Below the pieces are notes generated by a model, which made no database searches, was not told the DNA's origin, and worked only from the letters and a program-made list of their open reading frames with translations. Below are positions 40,164 through 49,312 of a stretch of DNA of 64,000 bases, in pieces (position 1 is the stretch's first letter; each line of letters opens with the position of its first letter). The DNA is from Saccharothrix australiensis. GTDB taxonomy: Bacteria > Actinomycetota > Actinomycetes > Mycobacteriales > Pseudonocardiaceae. The stretch is from NCBI RefSeq assembly GCF_003634935.1, contig NZ_RBXO01000001.1, positions 1,947,501 to 2,011,500 on the forward strand, in the 5' to 3' direction. The position numbers and the translations under genes were made by a program.

Positions 40164-40374
40164 CGGAGGGAGATCCGGGGATCGGATGCGGGGGCGAAGC
40201 GCCCTGCGCCGAGCGCGTGCTGACGGTCACCGGCACCCGGTGACCGCGCCGTGCCGCCCGTCCGGGGCGGGCCGGGAACCGGGCGTCGCGTGGCACCGCG
40301 ACACGGCCTGAGGTGTGCGCGGCGAGGGGCTTCGTCCCACGGGGTTCGCGGTGCCGACGTTCTCGTAGACTCCC

Positions 40375-40392
40375 CATCCGGATTTCCGGATG
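40375..40392 (+). promoter_or_regulatory. Palindrome in acyltransferase leader
   Basis: CATCCGGA-TT-TCCGGATG is a perfect 8-bp dyad between a TAGACT hexamer (40365-40370) and the start codon at 40406, the place of a repressor site. It could also form a leader hairpin. Confidence 0.45.
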
Positions 40393-40405
40393 ACCTGGGG
40401 GAACG

Positions 40406-42529
40406 ATGACGGCGGAGACGCACGCCACCGCGATCGCCGCCGCACCCGTGCCGCGGCACCCGGCACCCGGCCGGGCCTTCCGGACCGACATCCAGGCGCT
40501 GCGCACCATCGCCGTGATGGCCGTCGTGCTGAACCACCTCTCGCCGACCTGGCTCACCGGCGGCTACGTCGGGGTGGACGTCTTCTTCGTCATCTCCGGC
40601 TTCCTCATCAGCTCCCACCTCGACCGGGAGATCGCGCGCACCGGCCGGGTCCGCCTCGCGCGGTTCTACGCGCGCCGGATCCGTCGACTGCTCCCGGCGG
40701 CGTTCCTGGTACTGGGCGTCAGCCTCGTCGCGGCCTACTTCCTGCTGCCTTACGACCGCTGGGAGACCAACGCGCACGAGGCGCTGGCCGGTGCGCTGTA
40801 CGCCGAGAACTGGCTGCTGGCGATCAACTCGGTCGACTACTCCGCGTTCACGTCGGTCGCGAGCCTGGCGCAGCACTACTGGTCGCTGTCGGTGGAGGAG
40901 CAGTTCTACCTGCTGTGGCCACTGCTGTTGGTGCTGTTGTTCAAGACCGGGCGCCGCACGGCCCAGGTCGTCGGCATCGGCGCGGTGGGCGTGGCCTCGC
41001 TCGCGTTCTGCGTCTACTTCACCGAGGTCTCCCAGAGCCAGGCGTACTTCGTCACACCCGCGCGGGTGTGGGAGTTCGCGATCGGGGCGCTGGTCGCGTT
41101 CGGCGGGTCGAGGCTCGCGCTGCCCCGCGTGGCCGCCGAGGCGGCGGCGTTCGCCGGCCTGGTGATGATCGTCGGCTCGGCCGTGCTGTTCGACCACGAC
41201 ACGGCGTTCCCCGGCTTCCTCGCGCTCGTGCCGACCGCGGGCACGGCGCTGGTGATCATCGCGGGTGCCGGGGGCGGCCGCCAGTGGCACACCCCGGTCT
41301 CGGCCTCGACGCCGTTCCAGTTCCTGGGCGCCACCAGCTACTCCCTGTACCTGTGGCACTGGCCGCTCATCGTCCTCGCGCCGTTCGCGTTCGGGGGCAC
41401 GCTGGACGAGGGCAGGCTGACCCTGGTGCACCGGCTCGTCATCCTCGTGGTGGCTGTCGTGCTGGCCTGGCTGTCGAAGGTCCTGGTCGAGGACCGGGGC
41501 ATGGCCTGGGCACCGCTGGCGGGCAGCACCCGGAACACCTTCGTCGCGATGGTCGCCGGCATCGCCGCCGTCGGCCTGGTCGCGGGCACACTGACCTGGA
41601 CCTACGAGCGGCACGTCGCCCAGGCGGCCAGGGATCTCCGCGAACAGGTCCTGACCGCGTGCCACGGCGCCGCCGCGCTGTTCCCGGAACGGCACTGCGA
41701 GGACCCGTTCGGACCGGCCAGGATTCCCCACCTCGGCCCGGCGAACGCGCCCTGGGGCGCGGGCGCGGAGTGGTGCGCGGACGTCGACCGACACCTGGCC
41801 GGCGGCCGCAAGACCACCTCGGTGTGCGACTTCAGCGGCGGCGCGGCGGACCCGACCGTGGTGTGGCTGGTCGGTGACTCGCACGGCGAGCAGTGGCAGG
41901 CGCCGCTGCTCGACCTGGCGCGCGAGCGGAAGTGGGTGGTCAACATGAGCCTGCTGGGCGGCTGCCCGTTCGCGCGGATCCCGTTCGTCGGGTACCGGGG
42001 CGCCGAGTCGCCCGAGATCGTCAAGCGCTGCACGGACTGGGTCGCCGAGGTCGCCGCGGACATCACCGAGACCGCCCCCGACACGGTCTTCATGTCGTTC
42101 TACGCCCGCAGGCAGCTCGCCGGCGACACGTCGGGCCGGACGCAGACCGAGTACTACCGCGACGGCCTGGAGCCGTACTGGCGGCAGTGGACCGACGCGG
42201 GCGCCAAGGTGGTGGTGCTGGGCGACCCGCCGCTCAACCACGAGGTCAGGGCGCCGGACTGCGTCGGGACGAACCCCGGAAACCCGGCGGTGTGCGCGGT
42301 CGACCGGGATCGGGCCCAGCCCGCCGACCCGCTGGCGGAGGCCGCGCGGTCGACCGGGAACACCGGGGTCACCTACGTCGACATGACCGACTACTTCTGC
42401 GACGCGCGCAAGTGCTACGGCGTCGTCGGTGGCGTCGTGGTGTACTTCGACGCCAACCACCTCAACCGCGAGTTCAGCCGCACCTTGCGCCCGGTCATCG
42501 CCGAAGCGCTCGGGATCGCACCGCGGTAG
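40406..42529 (+). CDS. Membrane O-acyltransferase with SGNH domain (OatA-like)
   Basis: A 707-residue protein. The first ~400 residues are an acyltransferase-3 domain with about ten membrane segments (FRTDIQALRTIAVMAVVLNH, FFVISGFLISSHL, RRIRRLLPA). After one more segment, an extracytoplasmic SGNH-type domain begins at VVWLVGDSHGEQWQAPLL and ends with the FDANHLNREFS His. Such enzymes transfer acyl groups to peptidoglycan, polysaccharides or lipids; the acceptor is unknown. RBS GGGGGAACG precedes the ATG. Confidence 0.9.
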   Translation: MTAETHATAIAAAPVPRHPAPGRAFRTDIQALRTIAVMAVVLNHLSPTWLTGGYVGVDVFFVISGFLISSHLDREIARTGRVRLARFYARRIRRLLPAAFLVLGVSLVAAYFLLPYDRWETNAHEALAGALYAENWLLAINSVDYSAFTSVASLAQHYWSLSVEEQFYLLWPLLLVLLFKTGRRTAQVVGIGAVGVASLAFCVYFTEVSQSQAYFVTPARVWEFAIGALVAFGGSRLALPRVAAEAAAFAGLVMIVGSAVLFDHDTAFPGFLALVPTAGTALVIIAGAGGGRQWHTPVSASTPFQFLGATSYSLYLWHWPLIVLAPFAFGGTLDEGRLTLVHRLVILVVAVVLAWLSKVLVEDRGMAWAPLAGSTRNTFVAMVAGIAAVGLVAGTLTWTYERHVAQAARDLREQVLTACHGAAALFPERHCEDPFGPARIPHLGPANAPWGAGAEWCADVDRHLAGGRKTTSVCDFSGGAADPTVVWLVGDSHGEQWQAPLLDLARERKWVVNMSLLGGCPFARIPFVGYRGAESPEIVKRCTDWVAEVAADITETAPDTVFMSFYARRQLAGDTSGRTQTEYYRDGLEPYWRQWTDAGAKVVVLGDPPLNHEVRAPDCVGTNPGNPAVCAVDRDRAQPADPLAEAARSTGNTGVTYVDMTDYFCDARKCYGVVGGVVVYFDANHLNREFSRTLRPVIAEALGIAPR

Positions 42530-42604
42530 GCGGCCGCCTCGGGCTCGTCGAGGCCGGCACGGGAGATCCGACGCGCCCGCGGACCTCCGAGGGCGCCTGT
42601 GCGC

Positions 42605-42636
42605 GGGGCCTCGAACCGCGTTCGGTTCGAGGCCCC
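42605..42636. terminator. Terminator between acyltransferase and nrdJ
   Basis: A perfect 13-bp stem (42605-42617 with 42624-42636), 6-base loop, between convergent genes. Confidence 0.75.
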
Positions 42637-42686
42637 ACGTTCCGCCAGGGAGCTGTCCGGCCGTCAGGGGCCGTCGAGCACCGCGG

Positions 42687-45521
42687 TCAGCTGCAGCCGG
42701 ACGTCGAGCCGCAGCCCTCGCACAGGTAGCAGGAGCCCGCCGGGCGCATCTTCGTGCCGCACGTCATGCACAGCGGCGCGTCGGCGGTCGTGCCCAGGTG
42801 GAGTTCGAGCAGTTCCGTGGAGCTGCCGACCTTGACGTCCTGCTGGGGCTTCTTCTTCTCCTCCACCTCGGCCGCGGCCTTGGTGGAGGTGGCGTCCACG
42901 GAGGTCCGCAGGCCCTCCAGGTCGACGTCACCGCTGCCGTAGTCCTGCGCCACCTGCGCCGTGCGCTCGTCGGCGGTGAAGATGCCGAGCTGGGCGCGCT
43001 TCTCGAACGGCAGGTAGTCCAGGGCCAGGCGGCGGAACAGGTAGTCCAGCACGCTGGTCGCGATGCGCACGTCCGGGTCGTCGGTCATGCCGGCCGGCTC
43101 GAACCGGAGGTTCTGGAACTTGGAGACGTAGAACTCCAGCGGGATGCCGTACTGGAGGCCGACGGAGATGGACATGGAGAACGCGTCCATCACGCCGGCC
43201 AGCGTGGAGCCCTGCTTGCCGAGCTTGACGAAGATCTCGCCCAGGCCGTCGTCCGGGTAGGAACCGGCGTGCAGGTAGCCCTCCGCGCCGCCGACGGTGA
43301 ACGACACCGTCTGCGACGGGCGCTTCTTCGGGAGGCGCTTGCGGACCGGGCGGTACTCGACGACCGTCTCGGTCTTCGCCTCCGCGGACGCCTTCGCGGC
43401 CTTGCCCGCCGACAGCGGCTGGCCGACCTTGCAGTTGTCGCGGTAGATCGCGAGCGCCTTCAGGCCCAGCTTCCAGCCCTGGTAGTAGATGCCCTCGACG
43501 TCCTCCACGGTCGCCGACTCCGGCATGTTCACCGTCTTGGAGATCGCGCCCGAGATGAACGGCTGCACCGCGGCCATCATGCGCACGTGGCCCATCGGCG
43601 CGATGGAGCGGTCGCCCATCGCGCAGTCGAACACCTCGTAGTGCTCCGGGCGCAGGCCCGGCGCGTCCACCACGTGGCCGTGCTCGCCGATGTACTCGAC
43701 GATGGCCTCGATCTGCTCGGCCTGGTAGCCGAGGACCTTCAGGGCGCGCGGCACGGTCTGGTTGACGATCTGCATGGAGCCGCCGCCGACCAGCTTCTTG
43801 AACTTCACCAGCGCCAGGTCCGGCTCGATGCCGGTCGTGTCGCAGTCCATCATCAGGCCGATGGTGCCGGTGGGCGCGAGGACGCTGGCCTGCGCGTTGC
43901 GCCAGCCGTTGCGCGCGCCGATCCGGATGCAGTCCTGCCACGTGCGGGTGGCGACCTTCTGCACCGCGGCGTCGTTGGCGTGGTAGGTGCGGAGCATGTC
44001 GTTCGCCGCCGAGTGCTTGCGGATGACCCGCTGGTGCGCCTCGGCGTTGCGGGCGTAGCCCTCGTACGGGCCGACGACGCCCGCCAGCTCGGCGGAGCGC
44101 TTGTACGCCGTCGCCTGCATCAGCGAGGTGATGGCCGCCGCCAGCGCACGGCCGCCCTCCGAGTCGTACGCGTGGCCGGTCGCCATCAGCAGCGCGCCGA
44201 GGTTGGCGTAGCCGATGCCCAGCTGGCGGAACTTGCGGGTGGTCTCCGCGATCGGCTCGGTCGGGAAGTCCGCGAAGCTGATCGAGATCTCCATCGCGGT
44301 GATCACCAGCTCGACCGACTTCGCGAACAGCTCCGCGTTGAACAGGCCGTCGTCCTGGAGGAACTTCATCAGGTTCAGCGACGCCAGGTTGCAGCTGGAG
44401 TTGTCCAGGTGCATGTACTCCGAGCACGGGTTCGAGGCGGTGATCCGACCCGACTCCGGCGTGGTGTGCCAGTCGTTGATGGTGCCGTCGTACTGGATGC
44501 CGGGGTCGGCGCACTCCCACGCCGCCTGCGCCAGCTTGCGGAACAGCGCCTTGGCGTCGACGGTCTCGATGACCTCGCCGGTCTGGCGGGCGCGCAGGCC
44601 GAACCGGCCGCCGTTCTCGTACGCGTGCATGAACTCGTCCGACACGCGGACCGAGTTGTTCGCGTTCTGGTACTGCACGGACACGATGTCCTTGCCGCCG
44701 AGGTCCATGTCGAACCCGGCGTCGCGCAGCGCGCGGACCTTGTCCTCCTCGCGCGCCTTGGTCTCGATGAACTCCTCCACGTCGGGGTGGTCGACGTCGA
44801 GGACGACCATCTTCGCCGCGCGGCGCGTCGCGCCACCGGACTTGATGGTGCCCGCCGACGCGTCCGCGCCGCGCATGAAGGACACGGGGCCGCTGGCGGT
44901 GCCGCCGGAGGACAGCAGCTCCTTCGAGGACCGGATCCGGGAGAGGTTCAGGCCCGCGCCCGAGCCGCCCTTGAAGATCAGGCCCTCCTCGCGGTACCAG
45001 TTGAGGATCGACTCCATCGTGTCGTCCACGGCGAGGATGAAGCACGCGCTGACCTGCTGCGGCGAACTCGTGCCGACGTTGAACCACACCGGGGAGTTGA
45101 AGCTGAACACCTGGTGCAGCAGCATCCAGGTCAGCTCGTGCTCGAAGACCTGAGCGTCCTCGTCGGCCGCGAAGTAGCCGTGCTTGACGCCCGCCTCGGT
45201 GTAGGTCTTCACCACGCGGTCGATCAGCTGGCGCAGGCTGTGCTCGCGCTGCGGCGTGCCGACCGCGCCGCGGAAGTACTTGCTGGTCACGATGTTCGTC
45301 GCGTTGACCGACCAGAAGTCGGGGAACTCGACACCGCGCTGCTCGAAGTTGATCGAGCCGTCGCGCCAGTTCGTCATGACGACGTCGCGGCGCTCCCAGG
45401 TCACCTCGTCGTACGGGTGCACGCCCTCGGTGGTGTAGACCCGGTTCACCGTGAGGCGCTTGTCCCCCGCACCGTTGCGGGTGGCCGTCTTCTTGCTGGA
45501 GCCACCAACGGTCTCCGTCAT
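42687..45521 (-). CDS. nrdJ: Adenosylcobalamin-dependent ribonucleotide reductase, class II
   Basis: A 944-residue enzyme that reduces ribonucleotides using B12. It has SACFILAVDDTMESILNWYREEGLIFKGGSGAG, NPCSEYMHLDNSSCNLASLNLMKF with the active-site Cys, and a Cys-rich C-terminus (MTCGTKMRPAGSCYLCEGCGSTSGC) that resembles a zinc or redox tail. ATG at 45521 with an AGAGGA ribosome binding site starts the conserved region; an upstream in-frame extension is rejected. It lies downstream of nrdR on the same strand with a 227-base spacer in which I see no cobalamin riboswitch. Confidence 0.95.
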   Translation of the reverse strand: MTETVGGSSKKTATRNGAGDKRLTVNRVYTTEGVHPYDEVTWERRDVVMTNWRDGSINFEQRGVEFPDFWSVNATNIVTSKYFRGAVGTPQREHSLRQLIDRVVKTYTEAGVKHGYFAADEDAQVFEHELTWMLLHQVFSFNSPVWFNVGTSSPQQVSACFILAVDDTMESILNWYREEGLIFKGGSGAGLNLSRIRSSKELLSSGGTASGPVSFMRGADASAGTIKSGGATRRAAKMVVLDVDHPDVEEFIETKAREEDKVRALRDAGFDMDLGGKDIVSVQYQNANNSVRVSDEFMHAYENGGRFGLRARQTGEVIETVDAKALFRKLAQAAWECADPGIQYDGTINDWHTTPESGRITASNPCSEYMHLDNSSCNLASLNLMKFLQDDGLFNAELFAKSVELVITAMEISISFADFPTEPIAETTRKFRQLGIGYANLGALLMATGHAYDSEGGRALAAAITSLMQATAYKRSAELAGVVGPYEGYARNAEAHQRVIRKHSAANDMLRTYHANDAAVQKVATRTWQDCIRIGARNGWRNAQASVLAPTGTIGLMMDCDTTGIEPDLALVKFKKLVGGGSMQIVNQTVPRALKVLGYQAEQIEAIVEYIGEHGHVVDAPGLRPEHYEVFDCAMGDRSIAPMGHVRMMAAVQPFISGAISKTVNMPESATVEDVEGIYYQGWKLGLKALAIYRDNCKVGQPLSAGKAAKASAEAKTETVVEYRPVRKRLPKKRPSQTVSFTVGGAEGYLHAGSYPDDGLGEIFVKLGKQGSTLAGVMDAFSMSISVGLQYGIPLEFYVSKFQNLRFEPAGMTDDPDVRIATSVLDYLFRRLALDYLPFEKRAQLGIFTADERTAQVAQDYGSGDVDLEGLRTSVDATSTKAAAEVEEKKKPQQDVKVGSSTELLELHLGTTADAPLCMTCGTKMRPAGSCYLCEGCGSTSGCS

Positions 45522-45748
45522 TCCCCGTTCCTCTTTCCGCGCGTTGTCGAAATTCCGGTGTGCGACCCACGTCCGGGCTTCCGTCCGAGGCGGTCGCGGC
45601 AGGCTTGCGAGCCGAGTTCGTGTGGTGCTGCGGCCGGGTCGGGACCCGGCGAAGCGCGGTTCGGGCATCGTCGGCCGGGCACGGCGAACGGGGTTTCCCG
45701 CTCAGGGGCCGCCCCGCCCCGGAGGCGCCGTGCCCTGGTCGTCGCGCC

Positions 45749-46201
45749 CTAGCCGCGTTGCGCGTTGCGCAGGTCGGCGATCTCCTTCTCGAAGTCCTCC
45801 ACCGAGGAGAACGAGCGGTACACGCTGGCGAACCGGAGGTAGGCGACCTCGTCGAGTTCTCTCAGCGGACCCAGGATCGCCAAGCCCACCTCGTGGCTGG
45901 GTATCTCCGCGCAGCCGGTCGAGCGGATCGACTCCTCGACGCGCTGGGCCAGCAGGTGGAAGGCGTCCTCGTCGACCGGCCGCCCCTGGCACGCCCGACG
46001 GACGCCGTTGACCACCTTGTCCCGGCTGAAGGGCTCCGTGACCCCCGACCGCTTCACCACGGCGAGCACCGCTTCCTCGACGGTGGTGAACCGCCGCCCA
46101 CAGCTGGAGCAGGACCGCCTGCGGCGGATCACCTGGCCCTCGTCGACCTCGCGCGAGTCGACCACGCGGGAGTCCGAGTTGCGGCAGAACGGACAGCGCA
46201 C
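45749..46201 (-). CDS. nrdR: Transcriptional repressor NrdR
   Basis: The 150-residue repressor of ribonucleotide reductase genes. A zinc ribbon (Cys3, Cys6, Cys31, Cys34) precedes the ATP-cone domain ([24 protein letters not shown]), which senses ATP/dATP. GTG at 46201 begins the conserved MRCPFC. Two NrdR-box-like sequences lie upstream, so it probably controls itself together with nrdJ. It is near lexA, as in other actinobacteria. Confidence 0.96.
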   Translation of the reverse strand: MRCPFCRNSDSRVVDSREVDEGQVIRRRRSCSSCGRRFTTVEEAVLAVVKRSGVTEPFSRDKVVNGVRRACQGRPVDEDAFHLLAQRVEESIRSTGCAEIPSHEVGLAILGPLRELDEVAYLRFASVYRSFSSVEDFEKEIADLRNAQRG

Positions 46202-46259
46202 GACTGGTCACCCCTCCCCGGCGCAGCACCCATCGCGTTAGCCGACGTGGCGAGGAAAA

Positions 46260-46307
46260 CCCCAACCTGTGGACTAACTACAACGGTGTAACCACTAGAT
46301 GTAGGGG
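46260..46307 (-). promoter_or_regulatory. Pair of NrdR-box-like sites
   Basis: On the minus strand CTACATCTAG (core 46304-46295) and CCACAGGTTG (core 46272-46263) resemble the NrdR core CWATATATWG. Their centres are 32 bases apart, about three helical turns, the spacing known for paired NrdR boxes. TTGACC upstream could be the -35. Confidence 0.5.
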
Positions 46308-46534
46308 TCAACCTATGCCTGTGGCCCACGTGGTGCAAGTTGGGGTCCGGCGTGTCGCGGACGACACGGGTGGGTGAAACCGGCTGCGACGTGGCGGTTA
46401 CGCGGCGGGTGTGGTGGTGGTCGCTCGGGCGTGGCGTGGCGTTCTTCGGTGCGAGCGTGCACCCGGTGCCTCCGGTGCGCCCGGTGCGTCCTGCGCGAGT
46501 CGGTGCCGTGCGGCTCGGGGTCAAAGCTTCAAGA

Positions 46535-46573
46535 GCGTCCTCGCCGGACGGGCAGGCCGCCGAGGATGAGGGC
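46535..46573. repeat. 39-bp conserved block beside palindrome A
   Basis: Starts GCGTCCTCGCCGGAC and ends GAGGATGAGGGC. It is nearly identical to the reverse complement of 57809-57847 and more distantly similar to 57912-57942; in each case it lies on the same side of a nested palindrome. Confidence 0.8.
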
Positions 46574-46602
46574 GAAGCTTCAAGCGAAGCTTGAAGCTTC
46601 GC
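46572..46602. repeat. 14-bp hairpin with GAA triloop
   Basis: Arms 46572-46585 and 46589-46602 are perfectly complementary around the loop GAA. The AAGCTTC-rich sequence is unlike the surrounding GC-rich DNA; related hairpins with the same loop lie beside palindrome B. Confidence 0.85.
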
Positions 46603-46605
46603 GTC

Positions 46606-46733
46606 GCGTGTCATCCCCGTATGGCCTGGTCAAAGACCACCACGCTGGTGCGGCCAGGTCAAGCGAAGGGCGTGCTTGACCTGGCCGCACCAGCGTGGTT
46701 GCCCTACGGGCAGGCCATACGGGGATGACACGC
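46606..46733 (+). repeat. Nested palindrome A
   Basis: Outer arms 46606-46628 and 46711-46733 (23 bp, perfect), inner arms 46639-46664 and 46674-46699 (26 bp, perfect), apical loop GAAGGGCGT, and unpaired GTCAAAGACC and TGCCCTACGGG between the stems. The same design recurs at B and C. Confidence 0.92.
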
Positions 46734-46808
46734 TCGGGTGGAGTGTGCGCGGTGGCGCGGTGGCGTGGGTGGGTTGGGTTGTGGCGTGGGGCGGCGGCGT
46801 GAGGAGGT

Positions 46809-46849
46809 GAGGCGTGAGTGGGCGAGGCGTGAGTGGGCGAGGCGTGAGG
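46809..46849. repeat. 15-bp tandem repeat
   Basis: GAGGCGTGAGTGGGC occurs at 46809-46823 and 46824-46838, followed by a partial copy. Confidence 0.8.
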
Positions 46850-46863
46850 AGGTGTCGAGGGGG

Positions 46864-47361
46864 TCAGGGGGAGGTGGTGCCGCCGTCGGGGACCACCAAG
46901 GGTTGGCCGGGGGTGATGGAGGTGGTGTCGAGGTCGTTCAGTTGCCTGATGCGGGCGACCACGGCTTCCGGGTCGCTGTTCGGCGCGGTGCGTTCGGCGA
47001 TGTCCCACAGGCTGTCGCCGATCTGGACGTGGACCACGGTGGTGCGCTCGGGGACGGTCGTGGCGCCGGAGCCGTGCAGGTAGAGCAGGCTCAGGGTGAC
47101 GGCGGCCACCACGGCCAGGATCGTCTGGACCGCGAGCTGGACGGCCGGGTGGCGCTTGTCCTCCCGCACCCGGCACGCCGCCGCCTCGGGCGCGCCGTGG
47201 ACCGCCAGGGGGCGGGCGCGCGGGGTGTGCGGGCGGCGGGTGTCGGCGAAGCTGCGCAGGACCCTCGGTCCGGGCCGCAGTGGCTCGCCCCGGCGCACGT
47301 CCTCCGCCGCGGCGCCGTCGACCAGCTCGAATCCCGCCCGTGTGCCTATGACCACCACCAT
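46864..47361 (-). CDS. LysM membrane protein, Rv2719c/ChiZ-like
   Basis: A 165-residue protein with a basic cytosolic N-terminal part, one membrane segment (AVQTILAVVAAVTLSLLYLHG) and a C-terminal LysM domain (VQIGDSLWDIAERTAPNSDPE...PLVVPD). It is divergent from lexA like Rv2719c of M. tuberculosis, a DNA-damage-induced cell-wall protein that halts division. The shared position and the LexA box on its side of the gap suggest the same role. ATG at 47361 follows GGAGG by five bases; GTG at 47373 is less likely. Confidence 0.85.
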   Translation of the reverse strand: MVVVIGTRAGFELVDGAAAEDVRRGEPLRPGPRVLRSFADTRRPHTPRARPLAVHGAPEAAACRVREDKRHPAVQLAVQTILAVVAAVTLSLLYLHGSGATTVPERTTVVHVQIGDSLWDIAERTAPNSDPEAVVARIRQLNDLDTTSITPGQPLVVPDGGTTSP

Positions 47362-47393
47362 GACGTCCTCCACCGCAGGTCAGCAGATCATGA

Positions 47394-47409
47394 TCGAACT
47401 GGTGTTCGA
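47394..47409. promoter_or_regulatory. LexA operator, LysM-gene side
   Basis: TCGAACTGGTGTTCGA matches the TCGAAC-N4-GTTCGA consensus fully. On the minus strand a CATGAT hexamer follows after two bases, the arrangement seen at recA. Confidence 0.85.
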
Positions 47410-47475
47410 TCGAACATCCGTGCGATTGTCTACCACCTCGTCCGGCGAAACGCGAAGGACACGCCGACACTTACT

Positions 47476-47491
47476 TCGAACAGGTGTTTGA
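47476..47491. promoter_or_regulatory. LexA operator, lexA side
   Basis: TCGAACAGGTGTTTGA, one mismatch from consensus, about 90 bases before the lexA start codon; expected for autorepression. Confidence 0.8.
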
Positions 47492-47581
47492 TCTGGACGT
47501 GGAGTGCGGCTACCTTCGACAACTGAAGATCGACGTAACAGCCGGCCTGGGCGATCGGGACCGGTGAGGAGGGGAAGCACA

Positions 47582-48283
47582 GTGGCTCGCAAGACCGACG
47601 ACGACCTGCGCACGGCCGCCGATGCGCCCTCCGTGCCCGAACCCGGGGACATCGCGGGCAACGCCGGGTTGACGCTGCGGCAGCGCAAGGTGCTCGACGT
47701 GATCCGCGACTGGTTGGACCGTTTCGGTTACCCGCCCAGCGTGCGGGAGATCGGCGAGGCGGTGGGCCTCACGTCCACCTCCTCGGTCGCGCACCAGCTG
47801 CGGGCGTTGGAGCGGAAGGGTTACCTGCGGCGCGACCCGAACCGGCCGCGCGCCGTGGGCGTGCTGCCCACCGAGATCGTGACGGGGCTCGACCCGGCCT
47901 CCAAGCCGACCCCCGCCTACGTGCCGATGCTGGGTCGCATCGCCGCCGGTGGCCCGATCCTGGCGGAGGAGTCCATCGAGGACGTGTTCCCGCTGCCGCG
48001 CGAGATCGTCGGCGAGGGCGAGGTGTTCCTGCTGAAGGTCGTCGGTGACTCGATGGTGGACGCCGCCATCACCGACGGCGACTGGGTCGTGGTGCGGCAG
48101 CAGCCGACCGCCGACAACGGCGACGTGGTCGCGGCCATGATCGACGGCGAGGCCACGGTGAAGACGTTCAAGCGGCGTGACGGGCACGTGTGGCTGCTGC
48201 CGCACAACCCCGCCTACCAGCCGATCCTCGGCGACGAGGCGTCGATCCTGGGCAAGGTCGTCGCCGTGCTGCGCCGCCTCTGA
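47582..48283 (+). CDS. lexA: SOS repressor LexA
   Basis: The 233-residue repressor. A winged-helix domain ([29 protein letters not shown] at 30-58) is followed by the S24 autoprotease domain. Cleavage is expected between Ala122 and Gly123, with catalytic Ser157 (GDSM) and Lys194 (TVK). GTG at 47582 is chosen with GAGGGG ahead of it; an in-frame ATG at 47504 would add 26 residues without similarity. Two LexA boxes lie in the upstream gap shared with the LysM gene. Confidence 0.96.
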   Translation: MARKTDDDLRTAADAPSVPEPGDIAGNAGLTLRQRKVLDVIRDWLDRFGYPPSVREIGEAVGLTSTSSVAHQLRALERKGYLRRDPNRPRAVGVLPTEIVTGLDPASKPTPAYVPMLGRIAAGGPILAEESIEDVFPLPREIVGEGEVFLLKVVGDSMVDAAITDGDWVVVRQQPTADNGDVVAAMIDGEATVKTFKRRDGHVWLLPHNPAYQPILGDEASILGKVVAVLRRL

Positions 48284-48289
48284 GCCGGG

Positions 48290-49309
48290 TCAGGCCCCGC
48301 GCCTGCGGGAGCGGCGGACCAGCAGGCCCGTGAGGGCCAGCGCCGCCGCTCCGGCGCCGATGACGCCCCACGGCAGCGGCCGGTCCTCGTCGGTGGTGGG
48401 TGGGGCCGCCGCCGGGTCGCCCTGCGGCGGGGGCGGCGGCGTGGTCGTCGTGGGCGGTGGCGTGGCGAGGGCGGTGGCGTTGGCGACCGCCCGGACCGTC
48501 GAGCCGGTGCCCCGGTCGCCGAACTCGGACGCCGAGAGCAGGGTGCCGTCCGGGTCGAAGGCGATGGCCTCGCCCTGCGGCTCGTTCGGCAGCGGGACCC
48601 GCACCGGGTCGGACTCCAGGGCCTTCGCCAGGTCGCCGTCGGGCACCGGGAACAGGTAGGCGTCGGTGTAGGTCCGCAGCGCCGCCACCTTGCCGTCGGC
48701 GGACATCGCGCCGCCCGTCACCACGCGCGTCACCACCGAGCTCTGCAGCGGGCCGCCGGGGGTGTCCGTGCCGCGGATGCGGACCTTCGCCACCTGCTCC
48801 ATCGGCGTCGGCGCGCCGACGTCCAGGTCGCCCTTCGGCCGGTAGACCAGGGGCGAGCCGATGGACTCCTTCGTGACGACGTGCGGCACCCCGCGCGCGT
48901 CCAGCAGCAGCGCCTCCGCGTCGTGCTTCCCGTCCGGGTAGGTCAGGCGGTAGAGCCTGGACGTGCCGTCCGGGGCGACGGCGTGCAGCGCCACCGTCTC
49001 CCGCGACCTGCCGTTGTCGCCCGTGTCTGCCAGCCACAGGGTGCCGTCCGGCGCGAGGGCCAGGTCCTCCACGTCGAACGGGTTGGCGGGCGCCTCGATG
49101 GTCCGCGTGATCGCGCAGGTGCGGTCCAGGACCTGGATCTCGACGTGCCCGTCGTCGCTGTCGTTGACCGCGTACCAGCGCTCGCCGTCGGACGCCAGCC
49201 CGGACAGCTCCTGGAGCCGCTGGTCCGAGATCCGGCAGACGTCGACGACGGCCGGCTCCGCGAGGGCGGAACCGGCCGTCAGGGCCAGTGTCAGCAGTGC
49301 CGGCAGCAA
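48290..49309 (-). CDS. Secreted beta-propeller-like protein with C-terminal anchor
   Basis: The 339-residue protein has a signal peptide (cleavage near ALA at 15-17), a mature domain with repeated blades (GLASDGERWYAVNDSDDGH, LALAPDGTLWLADTGDN, AFDPDGTLLSASEFGDRG), a Pro/Thr-rich linker and a terminal membrane segment followed by RRSRRR. It is a surface-tethered propeller of unknown ligand. TTG at 49309 is the start, four bases after the hflX stop, so it may be cotranscribed with hflX. Its stop is seven bases from the convergent lexA stop. Confidence 0.8.
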   Translation of the reverse strand: MLPALLTLALTAGSALAEPAVVDVCRISDQRLQELSGLASDGERWYAVNDSDDGHVEIQVLDRTCAITRTIEAPANPFDVEDLALAPDGTLWLADTGDNGRSRETVALHAVAPDGTSRLYRLTYPDGKHDAEALLLDARGVPHVVTKESIGSPLVYRPKGDLDVGAPTPMEQVAKVRIRGTDTPGGPLQSSVVTRVVTGGAMSADGKVAALRTYTDAYLFPVPDGDLAKALESDPVRVPLPNEPQGEAIAFDPDGTLLSASEFGDRGTGSTVRAVANATALATPPPTTTTPPPPPQGDPAAAPPTTDEDRPLPWGVIGAGAAALALTGLLVRRSRRRGA

Positions 49310-49312
49310 CGG

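Larger units (their letters stand above)
46202..46863. other. nrdR/LysM intergenic region with repeat element
   Basis: The 662-base gap contains NrdR-box-like sites near nrdR, a repeat unit (39-bp block, GAA triloop hairpin and nested palindrome A) at 46535-46733, and a short 15-bp tandem repeat near 46809. Short open frames inside the repeat unit are judged not to be genes. Confidence 0.7.

Noticed and set aside
42605-42636. GGTTCGA-containing sequence resembling a tRNA T-arm
   Set aside because: It is one arm of a perfect 13-bp terminator hairpin; no acceptor stem or other tRNA arms fit around it.
45522-45748. Possible cobalamin riboswitch upstream of nrdJ
   Set aside because: Looked for a B12-box-like sequence and its paired elements in the 227-base spacer and saw none; an Infernal search would settle it.
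42429-45752. A 1107-codon plus-strand frame opposite nrdJ
   Set aside because: Mirror frame of nrdJ produced by high GC content; rich in Arg, Leu, Val and His with no domain.
46340-46594. An 84-codon plus-strand frame before palindrome A
   Set aside because: No ribosome binding site, Arg/Val/Pro-rich, and its end lies inside the repeat unit.
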